Below, one piece after another: positions 8,625 through 17,790 of a DNA stretch of 64,000 nucleotides; within the stretch, counting starts at the first letter, position 1, and every line of letters starts with the position of its first letter. A program made the translations under genes and the position numbers. This stretch comes from Cognatilysobacter claricitrinus (GTDB lineage Bacteria; Pseudomonadota; Gammaproteobacteria; Xanthomonadales; Xanthomonadaceae). The notes under the pieces were generated by a model that was given only the letters and a program-made list of their open reading frames with translations, made no database searches and was not told where the DNA came from. The stretch is taken from the NCBI RefSeq assembly GCF_045866565.1, contig NZ_BAAFZV010000001.1, positions 434,001 to 498,000 on the forward strand, written 5' to 3'.

Positions 8625-10727
8625 TCACTTCGCGGCCAGCGTCGACCACAGGAAGGTGTAGGCCAGTGCGTTCATGTGCGCCAGCTGCGCGTTGTCCGCC
8701 GCGCCACCGTGGCCGCCCTCGATGTTCTCGTAGTAGCGCACGTTCTTGCCGGCATCGAGCATCTTCGCGGCCATCTTGCGCGCGTGCGCGGGATGCACGC
8801 GGTCGTCGCGCGTGGACGTCATGAACAACGTCGGCGGATAGCTCTTCGCCGGGTCGAACAGGTGATACGGCGAGAAGTGCTGGATGAAGTCCCAGTCCGC
8901 GGTGTCGGGATCCCCGTACTCGGCCATCCACGACGCGCCGGCCAGCAGATGGCTGTAGCGCTTCATGTCGAGCAGCGGTACCTGCACGACGATCGCACCG
9001 AACAGCTCCGGATACTGCGTGAGCATGTTGCCCATCAGCAGGCCGCCGTTGCTGCCGCCCTGGATGCCGAGATGCTTGGGCGAGGTGACGCCGCGTGCGA
9101 TCAAGTCCTGCGCGACCGCCGCGAAATCCTCGTAGGCCTTGTGGCGGTTGGCCTTGAGCGCGGCCTGGTGCCAGCGCGGGCCGTACTCGCCGCCGCCGCG
9201 GATGTTGGCGACCACGTAGACGCCGCCCTTCTCCAGCCAGCCCTTGCCGACGCCTCCGGAATACGCGGGCGTCAGCGAGATCTCGAAACCGCCGTAGCCG
9301 TACAGCAACGTCGGCGTGCTGCCGTCGGGCTTCATGTCCTTGGGGTGGACGATGAAGTACGGCACCTTCGTGCCGTCCTTCGACGTCGCGAAGTGCTGTT
9401 CGATCACATCCTTCGACGCGTCGAAGAACGTCGGCATCGTCTTCAGCACTTCGGGCTGCTGGCCGATGGTCGCGAGCGAGAGCGTGGTCGGCGTGAGGTA
9501 GTCCGTCGCCGTCAGCCACACCGCGTCGCTGTCGTCGGGATCGACCGCGGTGACGCCGAGCGTGCCGAACGCCGGCGCGCCGGTGAATTCGCGGCGTGCC
9601 CAACCGTTTTGCAGCGGGGTCAGCACGCTCAGGCGGTTCTTGACGTCCTCGAGCACGTTGAGCACGAGGTGGTGGCGCGTCCACGTGACGCTCGCCAGCG
9701 AGTTGTGCTCGTCAGGCGCGAACAGCACCTCGAAGTCGCGCTTGCCCGCCATGAAGTCGTCGAACTTCGTGACCAGCAGGCTGCCGGCGGCGTAGGTCGT
9801 GCCGTTGACGGTGTACGGGTCGCGCAGTTCCAGCGTGAGCCATTCGCGGTGCACGTTCTTCTGCGCGGAGTTCGGCGCGTCGACCTTGGCGAGCGTGCCG
9901 TCCTTGCGGCGCAGGTACAGCTCATCGTTGTAGAAGGCGATGGTGCGGCTGACGAAATCGCGCTCGAAGCCCGGTGTGCTGTCGTGCAGCGCCGCGATGT
10001 ACATGTCGTCGCTGGTGCCTTCGTACACCGTCTTCGCCGATGCGAGCGGCGTGCCGCGCGTCCACTCCTTGGCGATGCGCGGATAGCCCGACGGCGTCAT
10101 CGAGCCCGCGCCGAAGTCGGTGTACACGTAAACGTGGTCGCGATCGATCCAGTCGAGGCCGCCCTTGGCTTCGGGACGGAAAAAGCCGCCCTGGACGAAC
10201 GACTTGGTCGTCAGGTCGAACTCGCGGGTGACGTCGGCATCGGCGCCGCCATTCGACAGCGCGACCAGGCAGAGCCGGTCGTCGGGCTTGAGGCAGTTCG
10301 CGCCGTGGAACACCCACTTGGCGTTCTCGACCTTGTTGAGCGCATCGATGTCGAGCACCGTTTCCCACTGTGGGTGCGGCTTGCGGTATTCGTCGAGCGT
10401 GGTGCGACGCCAGACGCCGCGCTCGTGCTGCGCGTCCTTCCAGAAGTTGTAGTAGTACGCGCCGATCTTCTCGACCGCGGGAATCTTCGCGTCCGAATCG
10501 AGGATCGCGCGGATGTCGCCTTCGAGCTGCTTGAACTGCGGCGTCGTGGCGAGTTCGGACTCGGTCCTGGCGTTGTGCTCGCGCACCCACGCGAGCGGGC
10601 GCTCGCCGGTGACGTCTTCGAGCCAGAGATAGGGATCGGGGGTCTGCACGGCGGCCTCCTGCGCGCTAGCAGCGCCTGCGGTGGCCAGTACGGCAGTGAG
10701 CAACACTCCGGTCGTACGTCGCGTCAT
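8625..10727 (-). CDS. Exported S9A prolyl oligopeptidase
   Basis: A 700-residue prolyl oligopeptidase-family serine peptidase with a clear Sec signal peptide (cleavage likely after GAASAQ). The N-terminal DPYLWLEDV is the S9A hallmark. A propeller domain follows, then the hydrolase domain with nucleophile Ser559 in GGSNGG, Asp in TRDDRVHP and His in IEGGHGG. These spacings match prolyl endopeptidase rather than oligopeptidase B. The likely role is degrading proline-containing peptides outside the cytoplasm, which fits predatory or proteolytic xanthomonads. It is transcribed leftward and ends at the terminator at 8562-8595. Confidence 0.92.
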   Translation of the reverse strand: MTRRTTGVLLTAVLATAGAASAQEAAVQTPDPYLWLEDVTGERPLAWVREHNARTESELATTPQFKQLEGDIRAILDSDAKIPAVEKIGAYYYNFWKDAQHERGVWRRTTLDEYRKPHPQWETVLDIDALNKVENAKWVFHGANCLKPDDRLCLVALSNGGADADVTREFDLTTKSFVQGGFFRPEAKGGLDWIDRDHVYVYTDFGAGSMTPSGYPRIAKEWTRGTPLASAKTVYEGTSDDMYIAALHDSTPGFERDFVSRTIAFYNDELYLRRKDGTLAKVDAPNSAQKNVHREWLTLELRDPYTVNGTTYAAGSLLVTKFDDFMAGKRDFEVLFAPDEHNSLASVTWTRHHLVLNVLEDVKNRLSVLTPLQNGWARREFTGAPAFGTLGVTAVDPDDSDAVWLTATDYLTPTTLSLATIGQQPEVLKTMPTFFDASKDVIEQHFATSKDGTKVPYFIVHPKDMKPDGSTPTLLYGYGGFEISLTPAYSGGVGKGWLEKGGVYVVANIRGGGEYGPRWHQAALKANRHKAYEDFAAVAQDLIARGVTSPKHLGIQGGSNGGLLMGNMLTQYPELFGAIVVQVPLLDMKRYSHLLAGASWMAEYGDPDTADWDFIQHFSPYHLFDPAKSYPPTLFMTSTRDDRVHPAHARKMAAKMLDAGKNVRYYENIEGGHGGAADNAQLAHMNALAYTFLWSTLAAK

Positions 10728-10791
10728 CGTCGGCGGGTTTTCGGGAAAGCCCGGACGCTAGCACAGCCGCCGGAGGCGGCTCGGGCGCGGG

Positions 10792-11097
10792 TCACGCCGC
10801 GCGACGTGCCTCCGTGCGACGCGCCGGGCGCGCGCGGCGACGCGCCTGCGGCCGGGTGCGCCGCGATGTCGAGCTGATGGAAACGGGCTCCAGCTCCGCC
10901 GCGCGGCGTGGCAACGCGAAGCCATGCAGCCCCCACCACGCCACCGCCGGCATGCCGACCAGCCACATCGGCAACCAGCCGAACGCCGACATGCCGCGTG
11001 CGGCGGGCAGCAACGTCACCAGCACGGCGCCGATCGCCAGCGCGGTGCAGAGGACTTCGTCGAGGAGGGACAACGGGGCGCGGGCTTCGGTCGACAT
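10792..11097 (-). CDS. Small membrane protein, unknown function
   Basis: A 101-residue protein from the ATG at 11097. It has two hydrophobic segments (about residues 12-30 and 38-58, the second rich in Trp and Gly) followed by a strongly basic, Arg-rich C-terminal tail of about 35 residues that should be cytoplasmic. No family is recognised. The basic tail partly reflects the very high GC content. The reading frame continues upstream of the chosen start, but that part lacks protein-like composition. The 193 bp between this gene and the WYL regulator contains nothing I can identify. Confidence 0.55.
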   Translation of the reverse strand: MSTEARAPLSLLDEVLCTALAIGAVLVTLLPAARGMSAFGWLPMWLVGMPAVAWWGLHGFALPRRAAELEPVSISSTSRRTRPQARRRARPARRTEARRAA

Positions 11098-11290
11098 GGC
11101 GATGGCTGCAGAAGACGGGAGGCCACCATCGGCGGGCGGGGTCTCACGGGCTGCGATGCCGGATCCCGGTCGACGGACGGCTCGGAGCGACGCCGCCGCG
11201 AGCGGTCCGCGCACGGCGGATCGCGACGCACGCCCCTGCATCGCGACCGATCAATCGGAGAATCGCGACCGGGCCGTCGACCCGATCGCC

Positions 11291-12259
11291 TCAGCGCCCG
11301 TACTTGCCAAGCGAGAGCTCGAGATGGGTGATGGCCTGCTGCCGAAGCGCCGCCGGCTCGATGATCTCGGCGTCGGCGCCGTAGTGCATGACGTCCATCA
11401 GCAGCTCGCGCTCGTTGCTGTAGGGCACTTTCAGCTCGAAACGGCCGTCGGGCAGGAAACGGCCCTGCTGCTGCGAATGCCAGTGCTCGTCGGCCACCCA
11501 GCGTGCGGCCTTGGGCGAGAACACGATCGTCGCCCAGCCCTTGGGTGCGCCGCTGAAGATGCCGTAGCTCGACGACAGCTGGCGATCGAGCTCCTCGTCG
11601 GGCACGTCCTTCGCCGGGTCGTCGGACACCTTCGCGCTCTGGATGCGGTCGACCGCGAAACTGCGCAGCGCTTCGCGCTCGTGGTCCCAGGCGTCGAGGT
11701 ACCAGTTCTCGCGGTAGTGCGTGAGGCGCTGCGGCGACACGATGCGCCGGGTCTTCTCGTCGGTCGAACGCGCGCGGTAGTCGAACACCAGCTGGCGGCG
11801 ATCGAGCACGGCGGTGGCGACGTTGCGGAAACTCGCTTCGTCCAGGCGACGGCGACGGTGCGGAATGACGCGCACCCGCTCCACCGGCACTCGCCGTCCG
11901 CCGGCATGTTCGCCCAGGAGTTTCTCGATGCGCTGCTGCAACGGTGCGAGCGCGTTCGACAGCACGCCTCCGCCGGAGCGCACCAGCAGCTGCTGCGCCG
12001 CGAGCAGCGAATACAGCTCTTCCGACGACAGCCAGAGGCCGGGCAGCTCGAAGCGCGTGCCGTCGCTGTGGTCGTAGCGGAAGCCGGCCTCGCCGTTGCC
12101 CTGCACGGGCGCCATCAGGTAGTCGCGCAGGTAGGCGAGGTCGCGATAGACCGTGGCCCGCGAGCACTGCAGCTCTTCCTGCAGGCGTTGCACCGTCACC
12201 GGATAGCGCGAGGCGCTGAGGATGCGGTGCAGGGCGTGGATGCGTTCGATGCGTTCCAT
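11291..12259 (-). CDS. YafY/PafC-like WYL-domain transcriptional regulator
   Basis: A 322-residue DNA-binding regulator. The N-terminus (MERIERIHALHRILSASRYP) is a winged helix-turn-helix of the HTH_11/DeoR-like type, with the recognition region CSRATVYRDLAYLRD around residues 33-48. The middle and C-terminal part is a WYL domain, seen in RENWYLDAWDHE, with a C-terminal extension typical of YafY/PafBC-type proteins. WYL domains bind ligands or nucleic acid and often control stress or defence genes. The ATG at 12259 fits the family start, and a longer frame upstream is arginine-rich. It is divergent from the molybdoenzyme operon starting near 12430, so it may regulate that operon or itself. 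No operator was identified. Confidence 0.9.
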   Translation of the reverse strand: MERIERIHALHRILSASRYPVTVQRLQEELQCSRATVYRDLAYLRDYLMAPVQGNGEAGFRYDHSDGTRFELPGLWLSSEELYSLLAAQQLLVRSGGGVLSNALAPLQQRIEKLLGEHAGGRRVPVERVRVIPHRRRRLDEASFRNVATAVLDRRQLVFDYRARSTDEKTRRIVSPQRLTHYRENWYLDAWDHEREALRSFAVDRIQSAKVSDDPAKDVPDEELDRQLSSSYGIFSGAPKGWATIVFSPKAARWVADEHWHSQQQGRFLPDGRFELKVPYSNERELLMDVMHYGADAEIIEPAALRQQAITHLELSLGKYGR

Positions 12260-12429
12260 TCGGGCTCGAAGTCTTGGGGCCGGGGCCGATGCCAAGCATG
12301 GCACTGCCGTCGCGCCAGCGGCTAGGGCCGGCCGGGGCGCAGTCTCGACGCGGCGGCGGTCGCGGGATGTGAAAGGTTGGGTGTGAACGACAGGGCGGCG
12401 GCGCGGTGGCTCTCGGGCACAATGTCGCG

Positions 12430-15315
12430 ATGCGAGGCCCATCAGAACCGGTGATCGACACGTCCCCGACGCCCGGCGACGAGGTCCGCACCACCACCTG
12501 CTACATGTGCGCCTGCCGCTGCGGAATCAAGGTCTGGCTGCAGGACGGCCGCATCCGCTACATCCAGGGCAACCCCGAACACCCGGTCAACAAGGGCGTG
12601 CTTTGCGCCAAGGGCTCGGCCGGGATCATGCAGCACTACTCCCCTGCCCGGCTCTCGCGGCCGCTCAAGCGCGTGGGCGAACGCGGCGCGGGCGAGTTCG
12701 AAGAGATCAGCTGGGACGAGGCGCTGGAGCTCGCGACTTCCTGGCTCGCGCCGATCCGCGAGCGCAACCCCGACGAGCTCGCCTTCTTCACCGGCCGCGA
12801 CCAGAGCCAGGCACTGACCGGCTGGTGGGCGCAGCAGTTCGGCACGATCAACTACGCGGCGCACGGCGGCTTCTGCTCGGTGAACATGGCCGCGGGCGGG
12901 CTGTACACGCTGGGCGGCAGCTTCTGGGAATTCGGCGAGCCGGACTGGGAGCGCACGCGCTACCTGATGCTGTGGGGCGTCGCCGAAGACCACGACTCCA
13001 ACCCGATCAAGCTCGGCCTCGGCCATCTGAAAGCCAGCGGCGCGAAGATCGTCTCGGTCAACCCGGTGCGCACCGGCTATGGCGCGATCGCGGACGAATG
13101 GATCGGCATCCGCCCCGGCACCGACGGCCTGTTCGCGTTCGCACTGATCCATGAGCTGCTGCGCACCGACCGCATCGATCTCGACTACCTCGTGCGCTAC
13201 ACGAACGCGCACTGGCTGGTGATCCGCGATCCGGGCGCAGCGGATGACGGGTTGTTCGCACGCGACGCCGAAGGTCGCGCACTTTGCTTCGACCGCGCGA
13301 CCTCATCGCTCGTCGACGCGAACTCGATCGACGTGCAACCCGCGGTCGTCGGCGAACACACATTGGCCGATGGCCGCACCGCGGTGCCGTCGTTCCAGCT
13401 GCTCGCCGAGCGTTATCTCGATCAGCAGTACGCGCCGGACGCGGTGAGCGAACGCTGCGGCATCCCCGCCGACACCATCCGCCGCATCGCGCGCGAACTG
13501 GCCGAAAACGCGTTCGACCACGAACTGCGCCTGCCGATCGCATGGACCGATGCCTGGGGCCGCGAACATTCCGAGATGGTCGGCCGCCCGGTGTCGATGC
13601 ATGCGATGCGCGGCATCAGCGCGCACAGCAACGGCTTCCACACCTGCCGCGCGCTGCATGTGCTGCAGCTGCTGCTCGGTGCGGTCGATACGCCCGGCTC
13701 GTTCCGCTACCAGCCGCCGTTCCCGAAGCCGATCCCACCGCCGAACCGACCGGGCCGCACGCGTCAGGCGAACGGCGTGCTCGACGCCGCACCGCTGGGT
13801 TTCGTGCACGGCCCGGACGACCTACTCGTCGACGAGAACGGCGAGCCGCGCCGCATCGACCACGCGTTCTCGTGGAACTATCCGCTGGCCGCGCACGGGA
13901 TGATGCACACCGTCATCCGCAACGCGTGGTCGGGCAATCCGTACAAGATCGACACGCTCATGATGTTCATGGCGAACATGAGCTGGAATTCGTCGATGAA
14001 CACATCGGAGACGATCCGCTGGCTCACCGACAAGGATGACAACGGCGAGTACCGCATCCCGCGCATCATCTATTGCGATGCGTTCTCGTCGGAGATGGTG
14101 GCGTACGCCGACCTCGTGTTCCCCGACCCGACGTATCTCGAACGTTTCGACTCGATCAGCCTGCTCGACCGCCCCATCTCCGACGCCGACGGCGCGGCCG
14201 ACGCGATCCGCCATCCGCTGTTCGACCCGGCGACGCAGCACGATTCCGAGGATCGTCCGCGCGACGTGCGCGGCTTCCAGAGCGTGCTGATCGACCTCGG
14301 CGCGCGACTCGGCCTGCCCGGCCTGGTCAACGACGACGGCATGCCGCGCTACCGCGACTACGCCGACTACATCGTGCGCCACGAACGCGCGCCAGGCGTC
14401 GGCCTGCTCGCCGGCTGGCGCGGTGCGGACGGCTCGCTCGAAGCCAAGGGCGCGCCGAACCCGGCGCAGCTCGATGCCTACATCGCGAACAACGGGTTCT
14501 GGCGCAGCGAGATCCCCGAGCACGCACGCTTCTTCAAGATGGCCAATCGCGGCTATCTCGAATGGGCGCAGCAGATGGGCTTCCTTGGCAGCACGCAGCC
14601 GATCGTGTTGCAGCTGTATTCGGAAACGCTGCAGAAGTTCCGTCTTGCTGCGCAGGGACACGGTGCGAACGTGCCGCCGCCGCAGCATCGCGAACGCGTC
14701 GCCACCTATTTCGATCCGCTGCCGATCTGGTACGAGCCGTTCGAACAGGCGCAGCAGGGCGATGCCGGCGATCGCGAATTCCCGCTCAGCGCGATCACGC
14801 AGCGCCCGATGTTCATGTACCACGCCTGGCATTCGCAGAATGCGTGGCTGCGGCAGATCGCGTCGCGCAACTATCTCTACCTGCATCCCGATACCGCCAC
14901 GCGCCACGGCATAAAGGATGAGGACTGGATCGATGTCACCTCGCACCACGGCACCATCACCGTGCAGGCGAAGACGGCGTCGAACGTGCAGCCCGACACC
15001 GTGTGGACCTGGAACGCGATCGGCAAGCGCCGTGGCGCGTGGAAGTTGCCGAAGGACACGCCGGAAGCCACCAAGGGCTTCCTGATGAACCACCTGATTT
15101 CCGACATCACGCCGCACGGCGATTACGCGAATGCCGATCCGGTCACCGGGCAGGCGGCGTGGTTCGACCTGCGCGTGCGCATTGCACCAAGTGCGATCGT
15201 CGATGGCCAGTCGCGGCCGCAGTTCGCTTCGATTCCGCATGCGCCGGTCGACGACGCGCCGCTGCGCTACGGCGCCGACTTCCGTCGTCAGCGCGACACC
15301 CGCGAGGCGTCATGA
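12430..15315 (+). CDS. soeA: Molybdopterin sulfite dehydrogenase large subunit, SoeA-like
   Basis: This is the catalytic subunit of a DMSO-reductase-family molybdoenzyme, 961 residues. The N-terminal cysteines C24, C27 and C31 (TTTCYMCACRCG) and a fourth in GVLCAKG bind a [4Fe-4S] cluster. HGGFCSVNMAAG and the conserved RPGTDG follow, all matching what I recall of Allochromatium SoeA (cytoplasmic quinone-linked sulfite dehydrogenase). No twin-arginine signal is present, which supports a cytoplasmic location. A GTG at 12406 is an alternative start, and neither start has a good ribosome binding site. It heads the operon soeA-small membrane protein-soeB-soeC. Other members of the superfamily remain possible because substrate cannot be read from the sequence. 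Confidence 0.82.
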   Translation: MRGPSEPVIDTSPTPGDEVRTTTCYMCACRCGIKVWLQDGRIRYIQGNPEHPVNKGVLCAKGSAGIMQHYSPARLSRPLKRVGERGAGEFEEISWDEALELATSWLAPIRERNPDELAFFTGRDQSQALTGWWAQQFGTINYAAHGGFCSVNMAAGGLYTLGGSFWEFGEPDWERTRYLMLWGVAEDHDSNPIKLGLGHLKASGAKIVSVNPVRTGYGAIADEWIGIRPGTDGLFAFALIHELLRTDRIDLDYLVRYTNAHWLVIRDPGAADDGLFARDAEGRALCFDRATSSLVDANSIDVQPAVVGEHTLADGRTAVPSFQLLAERYLDQQYAPDAVSERCGIPADTIRRIARELAENAFDHELRLPIAWTDAWGREHSEMVGRPVSMHAMRGISAHSNGFHTCRALHVLQLLLGAVDTPGSFRYQPPFPKPIPPPNRPGRTRQANGVLDAAPLGFVHGPDDLLVDENGEPRRIDHAFSWNYPLAAHGMMHTVIRNAWSGNPYKIDTLMMFMANMSWNSSMNTSETIRWLTDKDDNGEYRIPRIIYCDAFSSEMVAYADLVFPDPTYLERFDSISLLDRPISDADGAADAIRHPLFDPATQHDSEDRPRDVRGFQSVLIDLGARLGLPGLVNDDGMPRYRDYADYIVRHERAPGVGLLAGWRGADGSLEAKGAPNPAQLDAYIANNGFWRSEIPEHARFFKMANRGYLEWAQQMGFLGSTQPIVLQLYSETLQKFRLAAQGHGANVPPPQHRERVATYFDPLPIWYEPFEQAQQGDAGDREFPLSAITQRPMFMYHAWHSQNAWLRQIASRNYLYLHPDTATRHGIKDEDWIDVTSHHGTITVQAKTASNVQPDTVWTWNAIGKRRGAWKLPKDTPEATKGFLMNHLISDITPHGDYANADPVTGQAAWFDLRVRIAPSAIVDGQSRPQFASIPHAPVDDAPLRYGADFRRQRDTREAS

Positions 15316-15524
15316 CACCACGAAAGATCATCGGCTACGCGCTGGTCGCGCTCGGTTTCCTGCTGATCATCCTGCTCGGCTACGGCGTGATCGAGCCCTT
15401 CGGCGACGTGTCGAAGGCGAACGATATCGGCGGCCTGATGCGCGTGGTCGCGCCAAGTTTCCTGATCCCGCTGGCGATCTTCCTGGTCGGCATCGCTCTG
15501 GCGCGCGGAGGGCGTCGCCGGTGA
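15312..15524 (+). CDS. Small two-helix membrane protein within the soe operon
   Basis: A 70-residue protein with two hydrophobic segments (about residues 8-28 and 46-64) separated by a short polar loop, and a basic tail ARGGRRR. Its ATG overlaps the soeA stop (ATGA) and its stop overlaps the soeB GTG start (GTGA), so it is translationally embedded in the operon. It is absent from the classical soeABC trio as I know it. It may help anchor or assemble the complex, but no function is established. The coupling on both sides makes it a real gene despite its size. Confidence 0.85.
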   Translation: MTPRKIIGYALVALGFLLIILLGYGVIEPFGDVSKANDIGGLMRVVAPSFLIPLAIFLVGIALARGGRRR

Positions 15525-16354
15525 CCATGCTGCCGCCTCCGACGCCGAAGAAGCTCGGCCTGGTCATCGACCTCGACACCTGCGTCGGCTGCCACGCCTG
15601 CGCGGTGAGCTGCAAGGAGTGGAACGCGGGCGGTTTCGCCGCGCCGCTGCCGGACGAGAAGCCCTACGGCGACAAACCGACGGGCGTCTGGTTCAACCGC
15701 GTGCACAGTTACGAGCTCGCCGCGGTGCTGGTCGACGATGCGACGCCGGCGCCCGTGGTATCGGATACGACGATGCGCGACGCGAAGCCGTCGTGTGGCT
15801 CGATGTCGATCGTCGCGGAAGCCGCGCAACCGGCGATGACGCTGCATTTCCCGCGCTCGTGCCTGCATTGCGAGGAGCCCGCGTGCGTGACCGTCTGCCC
15901 GACCGGCGCCAGCTACAAGCGCGCGGAAGACGGCATCGTGCTGGTCGACGAAGACAAGTGCATCGGCTGCAAGCTCTGCTCGTGGGCCTGTCCATACGGC
16001 GCGCGCGAATACAGCGCGGTCGAAGGCGTGATGAAGAAATGCACGCTGTGCATCGACCGCATCTACAACGAGAACCTGCCGGAAGCCGAGCGCCAGCCCG
16101 CCTGCGTGCAGGCCTGCCCGACGCGCGCGCGCCACTTCGGTGACCTCGCCGATCCGGAGTCGAAGGTGTCGAAGCTGGTCGCCGAACGCGGCGGTGTCGA
16201 CCTGATGGCGTCGCTCGGCTACAAGCCGACCAACAAGTACCTGCCCCCGCGCCCGCGACGTGCCGCAGACGCCGCGCCGGTCGTCGCCGAAACGCTGTAC
16301 ACGCAGGCGCTGCCGCCGGTGCTGCGCTGGCTCGACCGCGTGCTGTCGCGCTGA
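15521..16354 (+). CDS. soeB: Four-cluster ferredoxin-like subunit, SoeB-like
   Basis: This is the electron-transfer subunit of the molybdoenzyme, moving electrons from SoeA to the membrane anchor. It has 277 residues from the GTG at 15521, chosen because GGAGGG lies 8 bases upstream. The ATG at 15527 is the alternative. Cysteine groups for four [4Fe-4S] clusters are visible: CVGCHACAVSC near the start, CLHCEEPACVTVCP, CIGCKLCSWACP, and CTLC plus CVQACP. The long insert between the first and second groups is typical of the DmsB/SoeB group. The C-terminal 50 residues are proline- and alanine-rich. Confidence 0.9.
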   Translation: MTMLPPPTPKKLGLVIDLDTCVGCHACAVSCKEWNAGGFAAPLPDEKPYGDKPTGVWFNRVHSYELAAVLVDDATPAPVVSDTTMRDAKPSCGSMSIVAEAAQPAMTLHFPRSCLHCEEPACVTVCPTGASYKRAEDGIVLVDEDKCIGCKLCSWACPYGAREYSAVEGVMKKCTLCIDRIYNENLPEAERQPACVQACPTRARHFGDLADPESKVSKLVAERGGVDLMASLGYKPTNKYLPPRPRRAADAAPVVAETLYTQALPPVLRWLDRVLSR

Positions 16355-16361
16355 GGTCCGG

Positions 16362-17312
16362 ATGCACCCTGCACTGTCCGTCATCTTCTTCACCACGCTG
16401 TCCGGGCTCGGCTACGGACTGCTCGCATGGAGCGGGTTGGCCGCGCTGGTCGGTACGTCGCCACGCACGCTGCTCGGCGCGCTGGTGCTCGGAATGCTGA
16501 TGTCGATCGCGGGCCTGCTGTGCTCGGTCGGGCACCTCGGCAAACCACTGCGCGCCTGGCGCGCGTTCTCGCAATGGCGCACGTCGTGGCTGTCGCGCGA
16601 GGGCGTGGTGTCGCTCGCGACGTTCGTGCCGGCGCTGATGCTCATCGCGGCGTTGCTGCCACGGTTCGTCGCGACGGGCATGGGCGCCATGCCCGAAGCG
16701 GCGGGCGTCGTGCTCGCAGGCGCGGCCGTTCTGCTGGTGATCGGCGCGCTCGCCACCGTCTACTGCACGTCGATGATCTACGCGTCGCTCAAGCCGATTC
16801 CGGCGTGGACGCATCGCGCGGTCGCGCCGGTCTACCTGCTGTTCGCGGTGACGACAGGGGGCCTCGCGTTCCTCACGTTGCGCGCGATCTTCGGCGCGTC
16901 GCCCTCGCGCATGGCGCTGCTGCTCGCGGTGGTCGGCCTCGGCGCGCTCGCGCTCCTGAAACAGCGCTACTGGAACGCGATCGACAGCACGCCGCTGCCG
17001 GTAACGCGGGGAGACGCCGTCGGCCTTCCGCAACGCGACGTCACCGTGTTCGAGCGCCCGCACACCGAGGGCAACTTCGTGACGCGCGAGATGGTGTTCG
17101 TGCTCGCGCGCAAGCATGCGACGCCGTTGCGTGCACTTGCCATCGTCGCCTTCGCGATGGTGCCTGCGCTGGCGCTCTCGCTTGCCTGGGTACTGCCGTT
17201 CGCCGCTATCGCACTGCTCGTCATCGCGACGCTCAGTGCACTGCTCGGCGCGCTGGTCGAACGCTGGCTGTTCTTCGCGGAAGCCAGACACGTGGTGTCG
17301 CTGTACTACTGA
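16362..17312 (+). CDS. soeC: Membrane anchor subunit, SoeC/DmsC-like
   Basis: A 316-residue polytopic membrane protein that should anchor the complex and pass electrons to or from quinone. About eight hydrophobic helices are evident, starting with IFFTTLSGLGYGLLAW. The motifs SVGHLGKPLRAWRAF and WLSREG are characteristic of the DmsC anchor family. It begins 7 bases after the soeB stop, with GAGG upstream of the ATG. With soeA and soeB it completes a cytoplasm-facing Mo-Fe/S-membrane anchor complex. Confidence 0.88.
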   Translation: MHPALSVIFFTTLSGLGYGLLAWSGLAALVGTSPRTLLGALVLGMLMSIAGLLCSVGHLGKPLRAWRAFSQWRTSWLSREGVVSLATFVPALMLIAALLPRFVATGMGAMPEAAGVVLAGAAVLLVIGALATVYCTSMIYASLKPIPAWTHRAVAPVYLLFAVTTGGLAFLTLRAIFGASPSRMALLLAVVGLGALALLKQRYWNAIDSTPLPVTRGDAVGLPQRDVTVFERPHTEGNFVTREMVFVLARKHATPLRALAIVAFAMVPALALSLAWVLPFAAIALLVIATLSALLGALVERWLFFAEARHVVSLYY

Positions 17313-17364
17313 GGCGGGCGCGGCGCGCGTCGTCGATGCCATCCATCGCCACCGGAGGAACGTG

Positions 17365-17757
17365 ATGTCCGACGAAACCCTTATCCGCGCACTTATCCAG
17401 CGCTGGCACGCCGCCACGGCCGCCGGCGACGTGGACACCGTGCTGACGCTGATGACCGAGGACGCCGAGTTCATCGTGCCGGGAAAGCCGCCCATGAAAG
17501 GCCGGCGCGCGTTCGAAACCGGCCTGCGTTCGCTGCTGCAAACGCACCGCATCACGTCCAGCGGCGACGTGCAGGAAGTGCGCGTGTCCGGCGACCTCGC
17601 GTTCGCGGTCACCCGCCTTTCGGTGCGCGTGGCGCCGATCGAGGGCGACGGCAATGGCACGTCGCGGTCGGGCTACGCGCTGTCGATCTTCGCGCGCCAA
17701 CCGAACGGCGACTGGCAGCTCGTGCGCGACGCGAACCTGCTGCCGGCGCCGGGCTGA
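17365..17757 (+). CDS. SgcJ/EcaC-type NTF2-like (SnoaL-fold) protein
   Basis: A 130-residue protein of the NTF2-like superfamily, the small cone-shaped fold used by ketosteroid isomerases and many proteins of unknown role. The N-terminal pattern LIRALIQRWHAATAAGDVDTVLTLMTEDAEF and the later GDLAFA and WQLVRDANL elements are typical of the SgcJ/EcaC subgroup. A perfect GGAGGA ribosome binding site lies 5 bases before the ATG at 17365. It follows soeC by 52 bp and could be co-transcribed with it, but no functional link is evident. It is convergent with hemC. Confidence 0.85.
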   Translation: MSDETLIRALIQRWHAATAAGDVDTVLTLMTEDAEFIVPGKPPMKGRRAFETGLRSLLQTHRITSSGDVQEVRVSGDLAFAVTRLSVRVAPIEGDGNGTSRSGYALSIFARQPNGDWQLVRDANLLPAPG

Positions 17758-17790
17758 CCCTGCGCAAAACGTGCCTGGTCGGGCGACGTC

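Noticed and set aside
6135..10877. A 1580-codon open frame on the plus strand
   Set aside because: It lies antisense to the two S9 peptidase genes, which have full catalytic motifs and signal peptides. Its translation is Arg/Val/His-biased, as expected from the complement of high-GC genes.
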